Below the pieces are notes generated by a model. That model saw nothing but the letters and a program-made list of their open reading frames with translations. It did no database searches and was not told the DNA's origin. 64,000 nucleotides of DNA from Agromyces salentinus (GTDB lineage: Bacteria > Actinomycetota > Actinomycetes > Actinomycetales > Microbacteriaceae): positions 1 through 64,000 of the forward strand of contig NZ_WBIR01000009.1 of assembly GCF_009749395.1 (NCBI RefSeq), in the 5' to 3' direction. The first letter of the stretch is position 1. Each line of letters begins with the position of its first letter. This document shows positions 34,522 through 44,333 of this stretch, one piece after another. Both the position numbers and the translations under genes were made by a program.

Positions 34522-35130
34522 GTGCGCGTGCTCGGCATCGACCCGGGGCTGACACGGTGCGGTGTCGGCGTGGTCGACGTCGAGCCGAACCGCACGGCGA
34601 GGCTCGTCGACGTCATCGTGCTGCGGTCGCCCGCCGACCTCGACACCCCGAATCGCCTCGTGCGCATCGCCGACGGACTCGAGGCGATCATCGACGAGCA
34701 CCGTCCGCAGGCCGTGGCGCTCGAGCGGGTGTTCGCGCGGAGCGACGTCTCGACGATCATGGGCACGGCCCAGATCTCGGGCGTCGCGATGCTCCTCGCA
34801 GCGCGGCGGCGCCTGCCGGTCGCCCTCCACACCCCCAGCGAGGTGAAGGCGGCGATCACGGGCTACGGCAGGGCCGACAAGGCCCAGGTGGGCGCGATGG
34901 TCGCACGCATCCTCGGCCTCGACGCGGTGCCCAAGCCCGCGGACGCCGCCGATGCCCTCGCCCTCGCGATCTGCCATGCCTGGCGCACCGGGGGCGTCGC
35001 CGGAGCGGCCGTGACGGATGCCGCGGCGCCGGCGCCGGCGGGGCGCACGACCACGCCCGCCCAGGAGGCGTGGCTCGCCGCCGAGCGGTCCGCCGCCGTG
35101 TCGGGGGCCGCCCGTAGGCTGAGGAAGTGA
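34522..35130 (+). CDS. ruvC: Holliday junction endonuclease RuvC
   Basis: 202 residues from GTG 34522. The catalytic acidic residues lie in [12 protein letters not shown] (Asp near 7), ALERVFAR (Glu near 70) and [15 protein letters not shown] (two Asp near 140). It cleaves Holliday junctions symmetrically together with RuvAB. The C-terminal 40 residues are alanine-rich and variable. Its TGA overlaps the GTG of ruvA. Confidence 0.96.
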   Translation: MRVLGIDPGLTRCGVGVVDVEPNRTARLVDVIVLRSPADLDTPNRLVRIADGLEAIIDEHRPQAVALERVFARSDVSTIMGTAQISGVAMLLAARRRLPVALHTPSEVKAAITGYGRADKAQVGAMVARILGLDAVPKPADAADALALAICHAWRTGGVAGAAVTDAAAPAPAGRTTTPAQEAWLAAERSAAVSGAARRLRK

Positions 35131-35756
35131 TCTCATCGCTTCGCGGGCCCGTGCTCGCCGCCGCCGGAACGACCCTCGTGATCGACGTCGGGGGAGTCGG
35201 GTTCCAGGTGAACACGACCCCCGCGCTCGTGCTCGCCTCGCGCGAAGGCCACGAGGCGCTCGTGCACACGAGCCTCATCGTGCGTGAAGACGCCCTCACG
35301 CTGTTCGGGTTCGGCACGCGCGACGAGCTGGAGGTGTTCGAGCTCCTCATCGGCGTCACGGGTGTCGGCCCGAGGTCGGCCCTGGGCGTCCTGTCGGCGA
35401 TGGCACCGGGTCAGATCGCGGCCGCGATCGCCGGCGACGACGACGCGGCCTTCCGCCAGGTCAGCGGCATCGGGCCCAAGACCGCCAAGCTCATCACGCT
35501 CTCCCTTGCCGGCAAGCTCGTCGCCCCTCGCGCGCTCGATGCCGGCACCGAGCCGGTCCCGGTGAGCGCCCGGGGCGTCTCCGAGAGCGTCCTCGCGGCG
35601 CTCACCGGACTCGGCTGGACCGAGCGCGCCGCCGCCGAGGCCGTCGACGAGGTGCTGGGCGAGGTGTCCGAGGCCGATGCCGCCTCGGTCCCGGCGGTGC
35701 TCCGTCTCTCGCTCGCCCGGCTCGGGCCTGCGCAGAAGACCGGGCGGTCGCGATGA
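35127..35756 (+). CDS. ruvA: Holliday junction DNA helicase subunit RuvA
   Basis: 209 residues from GTG 35127. Domain I (about 1-65) has [29 protein letters not shown]. Domain II has two helix-hairpin-helix motifs, [23 protein letters not shown] and [17 protein letters not shown]. The C-terminal domain III (about 155-209) contacts RuvB. It forms the tetramer that binds the junction. GTGA overlap with ruvC and ATGA overlap with ruvB. Confidence 0.96.
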   Translation: MISSLRGPVLAAAGTTLVIDVGGVGFQVNTTPALVLASREGHEALVHTSLIVREDALTLFGFGTRDELEVFELLIGVTGVGPRSALGVLSAMAPGQIAAAIAGDDDAAFRQVSGIGPKTAKLITLSLAGKLVAPRALDAGTEPVPVSARGVSESVLAALTGLGWTERAAAEAVDEVLGEVSEADAASVPAVLRLSLARLGPAQKTGRSR

Positions 35757-36793
35757 CGGGCGACGCCGCCGACGAGGTCGACCTCACCGATCCGGTGCTG
35801 GCCTCCGAGGCCGAACTGGCATTCGAAGGCGCGCTGCGGCCGAGGAGCCTCGCGGAGTTCGTCGGGCAGACGCGCGTGCGGGGGCAGCTGCAGCTGTTGC
35901 TGACGGCCGCGACGATCCAGCAACGGACGCCCGACCACATCCTCCTCGCCGGCCCTCCCGGACTCGGCAAGACGACGCTCGCGATGATCGTCGCGCACGA
36001 GGGCGGGCGTCCCTTGCGCATGTCGAGCGGCCCGGCCATCCAGCATGCCGGCGATCTCGCGGCCATCCTGAGCTCGCTCGTCCCCGGCGAGGTCCTCTTC
36101 ATCGACGAGATCCACCGGATGGCCCGCTCGGCCGAGGAGATGCTCTACCTCGCCATGGAGGACTTCCGCATCGACATCATGGTGGGCAAAGGCGCGGGTG
36201 CGACCTCCGTTCCGCTCGACCTGGCGCCGTTCACGCTGGTCGGGGCCACCACCCGAGCCGGGCTCCTCCCGAATCCGCTCCGCGATCGATTCGGGTTCAC
36301 GGCCCACCTCGAGTTCTACGACGAGGCCGAACTCGAGCAGGTCCTCGCGCGCGCCGCGACCCTGCTCGGGCTCGACATCGATCGAGAGGCCGTCGCCGAG
36401 ATCGCCGGCAGATGCCGCGGCACGCCGCGCATCGCGAATCGGCTGCTCCGACGGGTCCGCGACTACGCGCTCGTGCACACCGATCGTGCCGACCTCTCGG
36501 CCGTCCGCGCCGCGCTCGACCTCTACGACGTCGACGAACTCGGCCTCGATCGCCTCGACCGGGCCGTGATGCAGATCATCCTCACCCGGTTCGGCGGCGG
36601 GCCGGTGGGACTGAACACCCTCGCCGTCTCGGTGGGGGAGGAGTCCGAGACGATCGAGGCCGTCGTCGAGCCCTTCCTCGTGCGCATCGGCCTCATCACC
36701 CGCACGCCGCGAGGGCGCGTCGCGACACCGGCCGCCTGGCGGCATTTCGGCCTCGCCTCCGGCGAAACGGCGCTGCCGATCGATGACCTATAA
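35753..36793 (+). CDS. ruvB: Holliday junction branch-migration ATPase RuvB
   Basis: 346 residues. AAA+ motifs: [17 protein letters not shown] (Walker A), FIDEIHRM (Walker B), [19 protein letters not shown] (sensor I and arginine finger). The C-terminal winged helix (about 265-340) ends in [18 protein letters not shown]. It drives branch migration as a hexamer on RuvA. The TAA stop lies within a TATAAT that looks like the -10 of the next operon. Confidence 0.97.
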   Translation: MTGDAADEVDLTDPVLASEAELAFEGALRPRSLAEFVGQTRVRGQLQLLLTAATIQQRTPDHILLAGPPGLGKTTLAMIVAHEGGRPLRMSSGPAIQHAGDLAAILSSLVPGEVLFIDEIHRMARSAEEMLYLAMEDFRIDIMVGKGAGATSVPLDLAPFTLVGATTRAGLLPNPLRDRFGFTAHLEFYDEAELEQVLARAATLLGLDIDREAVAEIAGRCRGTPRIANRLLRRVRDYALVHTDRADLSAVRAALDLYDVDELGLDRLDRAVMQIILTRFGGGPVGLNTLAVSVGEESETIEAVVEPFLVRIGLITRTPRGRVATPAAWRHFGLASGETALPIDDL

Positions 36794-36794
36794 T
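36789..36794 (+). promoter_or_regulatory. -10 box (TATAAT) of yajC-secDF inside the ruvB stop
   Basis: A perfect TATAAT in a high-GC genome, 72 bases before yajC, with the ruvB TAA (36791-36793) inside it. No good -35 is seen; an extended -10 is not obvious. Confidence 0.5.
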
Positions 36795-36865
36795 CCATTG
36801 AGGCTTCGTCCTCACCGCCGTCGACTTCGTGCGGTACGCCGCACACCGGAAGGTTCTGCCCCCTC

Positions 36866-37270
36866 ATGACGCTTGATCCGTTCACCATCATCATGCTCGC
36901 CGTCCTGGCGGTCCTGATCTTCTTCATGTTCCGAAACTCGCGCAAGCGTCAGGCCGAGGCCCAGAAGCTGCAGTCGAGCGTGGTTCCTGGCGCGAAGGTG
37001 ATGACGAACTCCGGCGTCTTCGGCATCATCCTCTCGATCGACGAAGACGAGAACCAGGTGCTCCTCGAGACGACGCCCGGCACCGTCCTCACGGTGCACC
37101 GCCAGACGGTCGCTCGCGTCGTCGAGCCGGTCGCCGTCGACGATGCCGAGGTCGAGGCCGCGCCTGCGCTCGACGCCGAGCCCGAGTTCGGTGAGCGCGT
37201 CGAGGAGACGCATGTCGTCGACGCTCCGGCCGACGACGCACCCGATCTCAAGAAGAAGTCGGACGACTAA
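36866..37270 (+). CDS. yajC: Sec translocase accessory subunit YajC
   Basis: 134 residues. One N-terminal membrane helix (IIMLAVLAVLIFFMF, about 8-22) is followed by RNSRKRQAEAQKLQSSVVPGAKVMTNSGVFGIILSIDED, the YajC core. A long acidic tail (about 90-134, rich in Glu, Asp and Ala) ends in KKKSDD. It binds SecDF-YidC at the cytoplasmic side of the membrane. First of the yajC-secD-secF set. Confidence 0.94.
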   Translation: MTLDPFTIIMLAVLAVLIFFMFRNSRKRQAEAQKLQSSVVPGAKVMTNSGVFGIILSIDEDENQVLLETTPGTVLTVHRQTVARVVEPVAVDDAEVEAAPALDAEPEFGERVEETHVVDAPADDAPDLKKKSDD

Positions 37271-37289
37271 GACTCCCACCCGAGGCTCG

Positions 37290-37311
37290 GCCCGCGCGAT
37301 GTCGCGCGGGC
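37290..37311 (+). other. Intercistronic hairpin between yajC and secD
   Basis: GCCCGCGCG, 4 bases, CGCGCGGGC: a 9-bp perfect stem 23 bases before the secD start. It may slow the transcript or protect mRNA; no T-run, so not clearly a terminator. Confidence 0.45.
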
Positions 37312-37333
37312 TCCTGCAAAGAAAGCAGAACCC

Positions 37334-39061
37334 GTGGCTGCATCCTCCAAGCGGTCGTCGCGCCCGACGTCCGTTCGCAAGGCCTGGCGCTCGCTGACCT
37401 GGCTCGGCGTGATCATCGTCGGCCTGTTCGCGATCAACGCCGCAGGCGTCATCTGGGGCGGTGCCTCATGGACGCCCAAGCTCGCCCTCGACCTCGAGGG
37501 CGGGACGCAGATCATCCTCGAGCCGCAACTCGAGAGCGGTCAGACCGCAACGCAGGAACAACTCGACCAGGCGGTCTCGATCATCCGCCAGCGCGTCGAC
37601 GCGTCCGGTGTCGCCGAGCCCGAGATCAACACCGAGGGTTCGAACGTGGTCGTCCGCATCCCGGGCGAGCTCGACGACCAGACGCGCGCGCGCATCGAAT
37701 CGTCGGCGAAGCTCGAGCTGCGAGCCGTGCTCGCGACTGACGCGGCCGCGACCTCGAGCATCAGCCCGACCGATCCGGCGAGTGATCCGGCCGAGGAGCT
37801 CTCGGCCACGCCGACGGTCGAGCCGACCGACGGCAGCGACCCGGCCTGGATCACGCCGGCCCTGCAGGAGCAGTTCGACACCTTCGACTGCGCGACGATC
37901 GACGATCCCGATGCGAGTGTCGCTCCTGCCGATGAGCCGCTCGTGACGTGCGACCAGACCCGCACGATGAAGTACCTGCTCGGACCGGTCGAGGCGAGCG
38001 GCGAGAACATCGTCGATGCCACGAACGGCACCGTCACCACCCAGACCGGCGCGAGCACGGGCACCTGGGCCGTCAACATCCAGTTCGACGACAAGGGCAC
38101 GAAGGACTTCGCGACGGTCAGCACGCGGCTGTTCGGCCTCTCGGGCCAGGTGCCGCGCGACCAGTTCGCGTTCGTGCTCGACGGCGCGGTCCTGACCGCC
38201 CCCTCGATGAACGGCGCGATCACCGACGGCCGTCCGCAGATCACCGGAAACTTCACGCAGGAGTCCTCCAAGGCCCTCGCCGACCAGCTGAAGTTCGGAG
38301 CCCTGCCGCTGAGCTTCACCGTCGAGTCGTCCGAGACGATCTCGCCGACGCTCGGCACCTCGCAGCTGCAGGCGGGCCTGCTCGCGGGCCTCATCGGCCT
38401 CATCCTGGTCGTCATCTACACGCTGTTCCAATATCGAGCGCTCGGATCGGTGACGATCGCCTCGCTCGTGATCGCGGGCGTGATCACCTACCTGATGATC
38501 ACGATCCTGTCCTGGCGCGAAGGCTATCGACTCTCGCTCGCCGGCATCGCGGGCCTCATCGTGGCGATCGGCTTCACGGCCGACTCGTTCATCGTGTACT
38601 TCGAACGCGTGAGAGACGAACTCCGTGACGGCCGTCCGCTCGTCGGTGCCGTCGAGGCCGGCTGGAAGCGCGCCTTCCGCACGGTGCTGGCCTCGAAGGG
38701 CGTGAACCTGCTCGCGGCCGTGGTGCTGTTCGTCCTCGCGGTCGGCAGCGTGAAGGGCTTCGCGTACACGCTGGGCCTCACGACGATCATCGACGTGCTC
38801 GTGGTGATCCTGTTCACGCACCCGATGCTCCAGCTCCTCGCGCAGACCAAGTTCTTCTCGAGTGGCAATCCCTGGTCGGGCCTCGATCCGACCGCACTCG
38901 GCGCGGTCTACCGCGGCCGGGCGGAGTTCCGCAAGCCGGTCGCCGTTCCGGCAGGCAAGGTCGCGTCCAGTTCCAAGGAAGCGCAGCGTCGACAGACCAT
39001 CGCCGAGCGCAAGGCGAACGCGGGCGTCGGTGCCGGTTCGAGTGAAGGCAAGGAGTCCTGA
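37334..39061 (+). CDS. secD: Protein translocase subunit SecD
   Basis: 575 residues from GTG 37334. TM1 (about 18-36) is LTWLGVIIVGLFAINAAGVIW; the large outer domain contains LDLEGGTQIIL (the conserved D/G-rich D1 motif) and INIQFDDKGTKDFATVS. A C-terminal block of five helices has GLLAGLIGLILVVIYTLFQYRALG, AGLIVAIGFTADSFIVYFERVRDE and FTHPMLQLLA. The outer domain has a Ser/Thr/Pro/Glu-rich insert (about 145-170). It pulls exported proteins using the proton gradient. The stop overlaps secF by one base. Confidence 0.96.
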   Translation: MAASSKRSSRPTSVRKAWRSLTWLGVIIVGLFAINAAGVIWGGASWTPKLALDLEGGTQIILEPQLESGQTATQEQLDQAVSIIRQRVDASGVAEPEINTEGSNVVVRIPGELDDQTRARIESSAKLELRAVLATDAAATSSISPTDPASDPAEELSATPTVEPTDGSDPAWITPALQEQFDTFDCATIDDPDASVAPADEPLVTCDQTRTMKYLLGPVEASGENIVDATNGTVTTQTGASTGTWAVNIQFDDKGTKDFATVSTRLFGLSGQVPRDQFAFVLDGAVLTAPSMNGAITDGRPQITGNFTQESSKALADQLKFGALPLSFTVESSETISPTLGTSQLQAGLLAGLIGLILVVIYTLFQYRALGSVTIASLVIAGVITYLMITILSWREGYRLSLAGIAGLIVAIGFTADSFIVYFERVRDELRDGRPLVGAVEAGWKRAFRTVLASKGVNLLAAVVLFVLAVGSVKGFAYTLGLTTIIDVLVVILFTHPMLQLLAQTKFFSSGNPWSGLDPTALGAVYRGRAEFRKPVAVPAGKVASSSKEAQRRQTIAERKANAGVGAGSSEGKES

Positions 39062-40077
39062 TGGCGAGCCGTCTGACCACGTTCGGTAACGACCTCTACA
39101 CGGGCAAGCGCTCGTTCAACTTCGTCGGTGGCCGCAAGAAGTGGTACATCATCGCCGGGGTGCTCATCATCCTGTCGATCCTGATCCCCGCGGTCCGGGG
39201 CGTGCACTTCAGCATCGAGTTCCGCGGCGGCTCGCAGTTCCAGATCGCGGATGTCGCCGATCCCGACCCCTCGATCGCGCAGGACGCGGTCGCCGGGGTG
39301 GTGCCCGAGGCGACCGTCACGGTGGCCATCGTGGGCGGCGACGGCATCCGAGTGCAGACCGATCAGCTCTCGCAGGCCGATTCCCTCGAGGTGAGCAAGG
39401 CCCTCGCCGAGGGGTACGACGTGCCGGAGTCCGAGGTGACGTCCTCGTTCGTCGGACCCAGCTGGGGTGCGGATGTCACGCGCCAGGCGCTCCTCGGTCT
39501 CGGCGCGTTCCTCTTGCTCGCGGGCATCATCATGGCGATCTACTTCCGTACCTGGAAGATGTCGCTCGCGGCGATCCTCTCGCTCATCGTCGACCTGATC
39601 CTCACCGTCGGCATCTACGCCGCGGTCGGATTCGAGATCAGCCCCGCCGCGACCATCGGCATCCTGACCATCCTGAGTTACTCCCTGTACGACACGGTCG
39701 TGGTGTTCGACAAGATCCGGGAGAACACCGCCGAGGACGGCAACGAATCGCGGCGCACGTTCGCGGAGTCGGTGAACCTCGCGGTGAACCAGACCCTCGT
39801 CCGTTCGATCAACACGAGCGTGGTCGCAGCCCTGCCGGTCGCCTCGATCCTCTTCATCGGTGCCGGTGCGCTCGGGGCCGACACGCTCCGAGACATCTCG
39901 CTCGCGCTGCTCATCGGCATCCTCGTCGGCACGTGGTCGACCGTGTTCCTCGCAGCGCCGATGTACTCGCAGTTGCGGGAGCGGGAGCCGGCCATCCACC
40001 GTCATGACCTGAAGGTGCTGAAGGAGCGCGACCGCGCCGCCGAGCCGGCGATCTCGGAGGCTCTGCCCACCGCATGA
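39061..40077 (+). CDS. secF: Protein translocase subunit SecF
   Basis: 338 residues. TM1 with GRKKWYIIAGVLIILSILIP, then FSIEFRGGSQFQI (the SecF D1 motif), an outer P1 domain and five C-terminal helices. ATIGILTILSYSLYDTVVVFDKIRENT is the conserved cytoplasmic loop, and NQTLVRSINTSVVAALPV follows. It acts with SecD as an RND-type pair. ATG 39061 overlaps the secD TGA. The C-terminus is charged (KVLKERDRAAE). Confidence 0.96.
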   Translation: MASRLTTFGNDLYTGKRSFNFVGGRKKWYIIAGVLIILSILIPAVRGVHFSIEFRGGSQFQIADVADPDPSIAQDAVAGVVPEATVTVAIVGGDGIRVQTDQLSQADSLEVSKALAEGYDVPESEVTSSFVGPSWGADVTRQALLGLGAFLLLAGIIMAIYFRTWKMSLAAILSLIVDLILTVGIYAAVGFEISPAATIGILTILSYSLYDTVVVFDKIRENTAEDGNESRRTFAESVNLAVNQTLVRSINTSVVAALPVASILFIGAGALGADTLRDISLALLIGILVGTWSTVFLAAPMYSQLREREPAIHRHDLKVLKERDRAAEPAISEALPTA

Positions 40078-40148
40078 TGTCCGCCCTCGGCGAGATCGGC
40101 ACGTGCGGCCTCTCGGAGCGACGATAATTGAGTTCCGGAGGTGTGCGC

Positions 40149-42404
40149 ATGACTGAAGCTGGTGCGAACTCGACAGCGTCGCTGCGCCGTCTCGTTCCAC
40201 GGATCTTCTCGAAGGCGCAGCCGTCGGGCGCGATCGACACCCTCCTTCGCACGGTGCGCATGCACCACCCGAAGGCGGATCTCTCGGTCGTCGAGCGCGC
40301 GTACACGGTCGCCGACCGGGCGCATGAGGGCCAGAAGCGCAAGAGCGGCGAGCCCTACATCACGCATCCGGTCGCGGTCGCGCAGATCCTTGCCGATCTC
40401 GGCATCGGATCCAAGACCGTCGCCGCGGCGTTGCTGCACGACACCGTCGAGGACACGGCCTACACGCTGGATCAGGTACGCGCCGACTTCGGCGACGAGA
40501 TCGCGATGCTCGTCGACGGCGTCACGAAGCTCGACAAGGTCAAGTACGGGGACTCGACGCAGGCCGAGACCGTCCGGAAGATGATTGTCGCGATGTCCAA
40601 GGACATCCGCGTCCTCATCATCAAGCTCGCCGACCGGCTGCACAACGCCCGCACCTGGGGCTTCGTCCCTGCGGCGTCGGCCACCCGCAAGGCGACCGAG
40701 ACGCTCGAGATCTACGCCCCGCTCGCGCATCGTCTCGGAATCCAGACGATCAAGTGGGAGCTCGAGGACCTCTCGTTCGCCGTGCTCTACCCGAAGCTGT
40801 ACGCCGAGATCGAGAGCCTGGTCAGGCAGCGCACGCCCCAGCGCGAGCAGTTCGTGCAGCAGGTCATCGACCTGGTCAACGACGACCTGAAGAGTGCACG
40901 CATCCGCGGCAAGGTCATGGGCCGGCCCAAGCAGTACTACTCGATCTACCAGAAGATGATCGTTCGCGGTCGGGACTTCGACGAGATCTACGACCTGGTC
41001 GGCATCCGCGTCCTGGTGAACTCCGTGCGCGACTGCTATGCCGTGCTCGGGTCGATCCACGCCAGGTGGACTCCGCTGCCCGGTCGGTTCAAGGACTACA
41101 TCGCCACCCCGAAGTTCAATCTCTACCAGTCACTGCACACGACGGTGATCGGCCCGAAGGGTCGCGCCGTCGAGATCCAGATCCGCACCCACGACATGCA
41201 CCAGCGCGCCGAGTACGGCGTGGCGGCGCACTGGAAGTACAAGGAGCGGATGGCCAACGGCCGTACGACGGATGACACGTCGAGCACGCAGGAAACCGAC
41301 ATGGCGTGGCTCGCGCACATCTCCGACTGGCAGGCCGAGACCGCCGACCCGGGGGAGTTCCTGGACTCGCTGCGGTTCGAGATCGGTGCGAAGGAGGTCT
41401 ACGTCTTCACCCCGAAGGGTCGGGTGATCGGCCTCCCGTCTGGCGCGACCCCGGTGGACTTCGCGTACGCCGTCCACACCGAGGTCGGTCACCGCACCAT
41501 GGGGGCGAAGGTCAACGGCCGGCTCGTGCCGCTCGAGAGCGAACTCTCCAGTGGCGACGTCGTCGAGGTCTTCACCTCGAAGAACCCCGACTCCGGACCG
41601 AGCCAGGACTGGCTCGGCTTCGTGAAGAGCCCCAGGGCCCGCAACAAGATCCGCCAGTGGTTCACCAAGGAGCGGCGCGACGAGGCGATCGAGCAGGGGC
41701 GGGATGCGATCGCCCGGGCCATGCGCAAGCAGAACCTCCCGCTCCAGAAGCTGATGAGCCAGGACTCCTTCGCCGAGGTCGCCGCGCAACTCCGGTACGA
41801 AGACGTCTCGGCGCTCTACGCGGCCGTCGGCGAAGGCCACGTCTCGACCCAGTCCGTGCTCGAGAAGGTGGTCGCCCTCGTCCGCGACGTCGACGAGGGC
41901 GATGAGCCGGACCTGCCCATCCCGGTTCGCGCTCGTTCGATCTCGCGTCACTCCGACTCGGGAGTGCTTGTGCGCGGCGCGCCCGACATCCTCGTGAAGC
42001 TCGCGAGGTGCTGCACGCCCGTGCCCGGTGATGCGATCGTCGGCTTCGTCACGCGCGGCGCCGGCGTCTCGGTGCACCAGTCGACCTGCCACAACGTGCA
42101 GTCGCTGCTGCGCGAGCCCGAGCGGATGATCGACGTCGAATGGGCGCCGAGCTCGAAGAGCGTCTTCCTCGTGCACATCCAGATCGAGGCGCTCGACCGA
42201 GCCGGGCTGCTGTCCGACGTCACGCGAGTGCTCTCGGAGCACCACGTCAACATCCTCTCGGCGAACGTGTCAACCTCGAACGACCGGCTCGCGCTGAGTC
42301 GATTCGTCTTCGAGATGGGCGACACGACCCACCTCGACCGCGTGCTGAACGCGGTCCGCCGCATCGACGCCGTCTACGACGTCTACCGCGTGAGCGACGG
42401 CTGA
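40149..42404 (+). CDS. rel: Bifunctional (p)ppGpp synthase/hydrolase (Rel)
   Basis: 751 residues from ATG 40149, which has GGAGGTG just before it. The HD hydrolase domain (about 35-190) has THPVAVAQILADLG and LLHDTVEDT, so ppGpp hydrolysis is likely intact. The synthetase domain follows (YSIYQKMI, RFKDYIATPK, YQSLHTTV, QIRTHDMHQRAEYGVAAHWKYKE). Then come TGS (VYVFTPKGRVIGLPSGATPVDFAYAVHT), helical and zinc-finger parts (CCTPVPGD) and an ACT domain at the end. It sets the stringent response. Same strand and order as secF, typical of actinobacteria. Its last 135 bases are overlapped by an antisense gene. Confidence 0.96.
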   Translation: MTEAGANSTASLRRLVPRIFSKAQPSGAIDTLLRTVRMHHPKADLSVVERAYTVADRAHEGQKRKSGEPYITHPVAVAQILADLGIGSKTVAAALLHDTVEDTAYTLDQVRADFGDEIAMLVDGVTKLDKVKYGDSTQAETVRKMIVAMSKDIRVLIIKLADRLHNARTWGFVPAASATRKATETLEIYAPLAHRLGIQTIKWELEDLSFAVLYPKLYAEIESLVRQRTPQREQFVQQVIDLVNDDLKSARIRGKVMGRPKQYYSIYQKMIVRGRDFDEIYDLVGIRVLVNSVRDCYAVLGSIHARWTPLPGRFKDYIATPKFNLYQSLHTTVIGPKGRAVEIQIRTHDMHQRAEYGVAAHWKYKERMANGRTTDDTSSTQETDMAWLAHISDWQAETADPGEFLDSLRFEIGAKEVYVFTPKGRVIGLPSGATPVDFAYAVHTEVGHRTMGAKVNGRLVPLESELSSGDVVEVFTSKNPDSGPSQDWLGFVKSPRARNKIRQWFTKERRDEAIEQGRDAIARAMRKQNLPLQKLMSQDSFAEVAAQLRYEDVSALYAAVGEGHVSTQSVLEKVVALVRDVDEGDEPDLPIPVRARSISRHSDSGVLVRGAPDILVKLARCCTPVPGDAIVGFVTRGAGVSVHQSTCHNVQSLLREPERMIDVEWAPSSKSVFLVHIQIEALDRAGLLSDVTRVLSEHHVNILSANVSTSNDRLALSRFVFEMGDTTHLDRVLNAVRRIDAVYDVYRVSDG

Positions 42405-42938
42405 GTCCAGCCGCGACAACGCGCGAGCCTTGTGGGGGAGTCGCGCTGCCGACACGAGTCGGTCGCGCACGAGCCGATCGAGCGTGTTCGACTGCTGGAG
42501 CATGGCGGCGACCACCGTGATGACCACGGAGTCCATCGTCGTCATATCCCGCAGCAGGTCGAAGGCGGTGCGCACCGGCGTCGTGCAGCGGATGCCGCCG
42601 ATCGTCTCGATCTCGGAGGGGGTCAGCCGTACCTCCCTGACCTCGAGGGTCGGGTCGGAGATGACAGCGATCCGCGCCGCCATGGGAACGCAGAACTGCG
42701 CCGGGCGCGGCGGTGCGTGCAGTGCGCCGTGCACCCAGGCCGCAGACATCCGCTCGACGACGAGCGAGCGGGAGGCGGCCTTGGCGACGACCTGGGCCCG
42801 GAATGCGGGCAGGTCCGGCTCGTCGATGGGAACCCAGGCGTCTCCGATGCGGTGGAGTTCGCCGTCGAGTCGGGCGGCGCAGAGCTCGGCGATCGAGAGG
42901 TCGTCGGTGCCGAGGGCACTGGGAAGTCTGGTCACCAC
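42270..42938 (-). CDS. AbiEi-antitoxin-like hypothetical protein, antisense to the end of rel
   Basis: 222 residues from GTG 42938 or 42935. The first 175 residues look like the AbiEi-like helix-turn-helix/DUF559-type family found in actinobacteria: DDLSIAELCAARLDGELHRIGDAWVP, RSLVVERMSAAWVHGALHAPP, and GIRCTTPVRTAFDLLRD. In type IV systems AbiEi is the antitoxin, but no AbiEii gene is present. The last 45 codons run antisense through the rel 3' end and lose the family look; a real frame may have lost its stop. Poor ribosome site. Expression uncertain. Confidence 0.55.
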   Translation of the reverse strand: MVTRLPSALGTDDLSIAELCAARLDGELHRIGDAWVPIDEPDLPAFRAQVVAKAASRSLVVERMSAAWVHGALHAPPRPAQFCVPMAARIAVISDPTLEVREVRLTPSEIETIGGIRCTTPVRTAFDLLRDMTTMDSVVITVVAAMLQQSNTLDRLVRDRLVSAARLPHKARALSRLDSAVAHAVDVVDGVDAADRVQHAVEVGRVAHLEDESTQREPVVRG

Positions 42939-42974
42939 CCCATGATGGCGGCACCGCAGCGTCGGGAGCCTGCA

Positions 42975-43002
42975 CCGGCCGGGTTGTGGATAACCCGGCC
43001 GG
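42975..43002 (-). terminator. Terminator of the DUF349 gene
   Basis: A perfect 11-bp GC-rich stem (42975-42985 with 42992-43002) and a 6-base loop, starting 9 bases past the DUF349 stop on the minus strand. No T-run. Confidence 0.7.
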
Positions 43003-43011
43003 ACGGGTGGA

Positions 43012-44244
43012 TCAGCCCCCGACGGCCTTGAGCCATGCCCGACGGGCTTCGAGCGCGTCGCGCGCTTCGGCCGCGGCGCGCGCGTCGCCGGCAGCCTCGG
43101 CCGCTGCGAGCTCGGCCTCGAGCTTGGCGATCGCGTCGTGCAGCTGGCCGAGCATGCCCTCGGAACGGGCCTTCTTCTCGGGGTCCTCGCGCTGCCAGCG
43201 CTCATCCTCGAGGGATCGCACGTGGTTCTCGACCTTGCGGAGACGGTCTTCGACCGGACGCACCTGATCGCGCGGCACGCGGCCGATCTCGTCCCAATCG
43301 CGCTGCACCTTGTTGAGGGCCGCGCGAGCCGCCTTGGGGTCCGTCTCGGTGAGGAGCTTCTCCGCGGTCTCGAGCAGTTCGAGCTTCGCGGTGAGGTTCC
43401 CGCGGTACTCCTCGTCGTCCCGGGCGTCGACCTCGGCCTTGGCGTGGAAGAGCACGTCTCCGGCGGCCTTGAACTTGGCCCAGAGCGCGTCGTCGAGCTT
43501 CTTGCCCGCCCGACCGGCCTGCTTCCAGTCGTCGAGCAGTGCGCGGTAGTCTCCGATCGCGTCGGCCCCACGGGGCGCGAGCGCCTCGGCCCGCTCGATC
43601 AGCTGCTGCTTGCGTGTACGGACATCGCGGTGCGCGGCATCCAGCTCGGCGAAGAACGCCTTGCGGTGCGTCTCCACCGTGGACCGGGCCGCTCGGAAGC
43701 GCTTCCACAGCTCGTTGGCGTCGTTCTTGGGAAGGCGCGGGCCGTCCTGCTGGTGTCGCTGCCAGCTCGTGAAGAGTGCGTCCAGCTCGGCCGTGGCCTG
43801 CTTCCACTGCGTCTTCGCCGGATCCTGTGCGGCGAGCGCCTCGGCCTGCTCGACGATCTTGGTGCGCTCGGCGAGAGCGTCGGCCAGTGCGGCCTTCGCC
43901 TCCGCCTGCTGCTGCTCGGTGAGTTCCTTCGTCGTGCCCGACAGCGCCTCGAGGCGTCGTGCGAGCGACTCCAGGTCGCCGACGGCGTGCGCGTCGGCGA
44001 TCGAGGCGGTCAGCGAGTTCACGGCCTTGGCGATGTCCGTTGCGGGGGCGCCGCGGCGTGCGCGCTGCTCGAGGAGCGTGACCTGACCGGCGAGGTCGGC
44101 GTACTTGCGCTCGAAGTAGGCGAGTGCCTCCTCGGGGGTGGCGTCGGGGTACTGCCCGACCTCACGCTCACCGTCGCTGGTGCGAACGAAGACGGTGCCC
44201 GTCTCGTCGACGCGGCCCCACGGCTCTTGTGTTGAATCGGTCAC
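43012..44244 (-). CDS. DUF349 coiled-coil protein
   Basis: 410 residues from GTG 44244, which follows GGGTGAGG. After a 60-residue N-terminal part, the rest is a long alpha-helical, Ala/Glu/Lys/Arg-rich chain. It has repeated W-containing units ([80 protein letters not shown]) as in DUF349. The family has no agreed function. Stands as its own unit with a terminator after it; 89 bases separate it from the cyclophilin gene upstream. Confidence 0.88.
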   Translation of the reverse strand: MTDSTQEPWGRVDETGTVFVRTSDGEREVGQYPDATPEEALAYFERKYADLAGQVTLLEQRARRGAPATDIAKAVNSLTASIADAHAVGDLESLARRLEALSGTTKELTEQQQAEAKAALADALAERTKIVEQAEALAAQDPAKTQWKQATAELDALFTSWQRHQQDGPRLPKNDANELWKRFRAARSTVETHRKAFFAELDAAHRDVRTRKQQLIERAEALAPRGADAIGDYRALLDDWKQAGRAGKKLDDALWAKFKAAGDVLFHAKAEVDARDDEEYRGNLTAKLELLETAEKLLTETDPKAARAALNKVQRDWDEIGRVPRDQVRPVEDRLRKVENHVRSLEDERWQREDPEKKARSEGMLGQLHDAIAKLEAELAAAEAAGDARAAAEARDALEARRAWLKAVGG

Positions 44245-44333
44245 GGCCTCACCCTGTCGTGCTCGGATGCCGCCCGAAGGCGGCGTTGACGGTTTCAACC
44301 CTATTGCACCGTCGACCGGCGCTGCGGTCGGGG

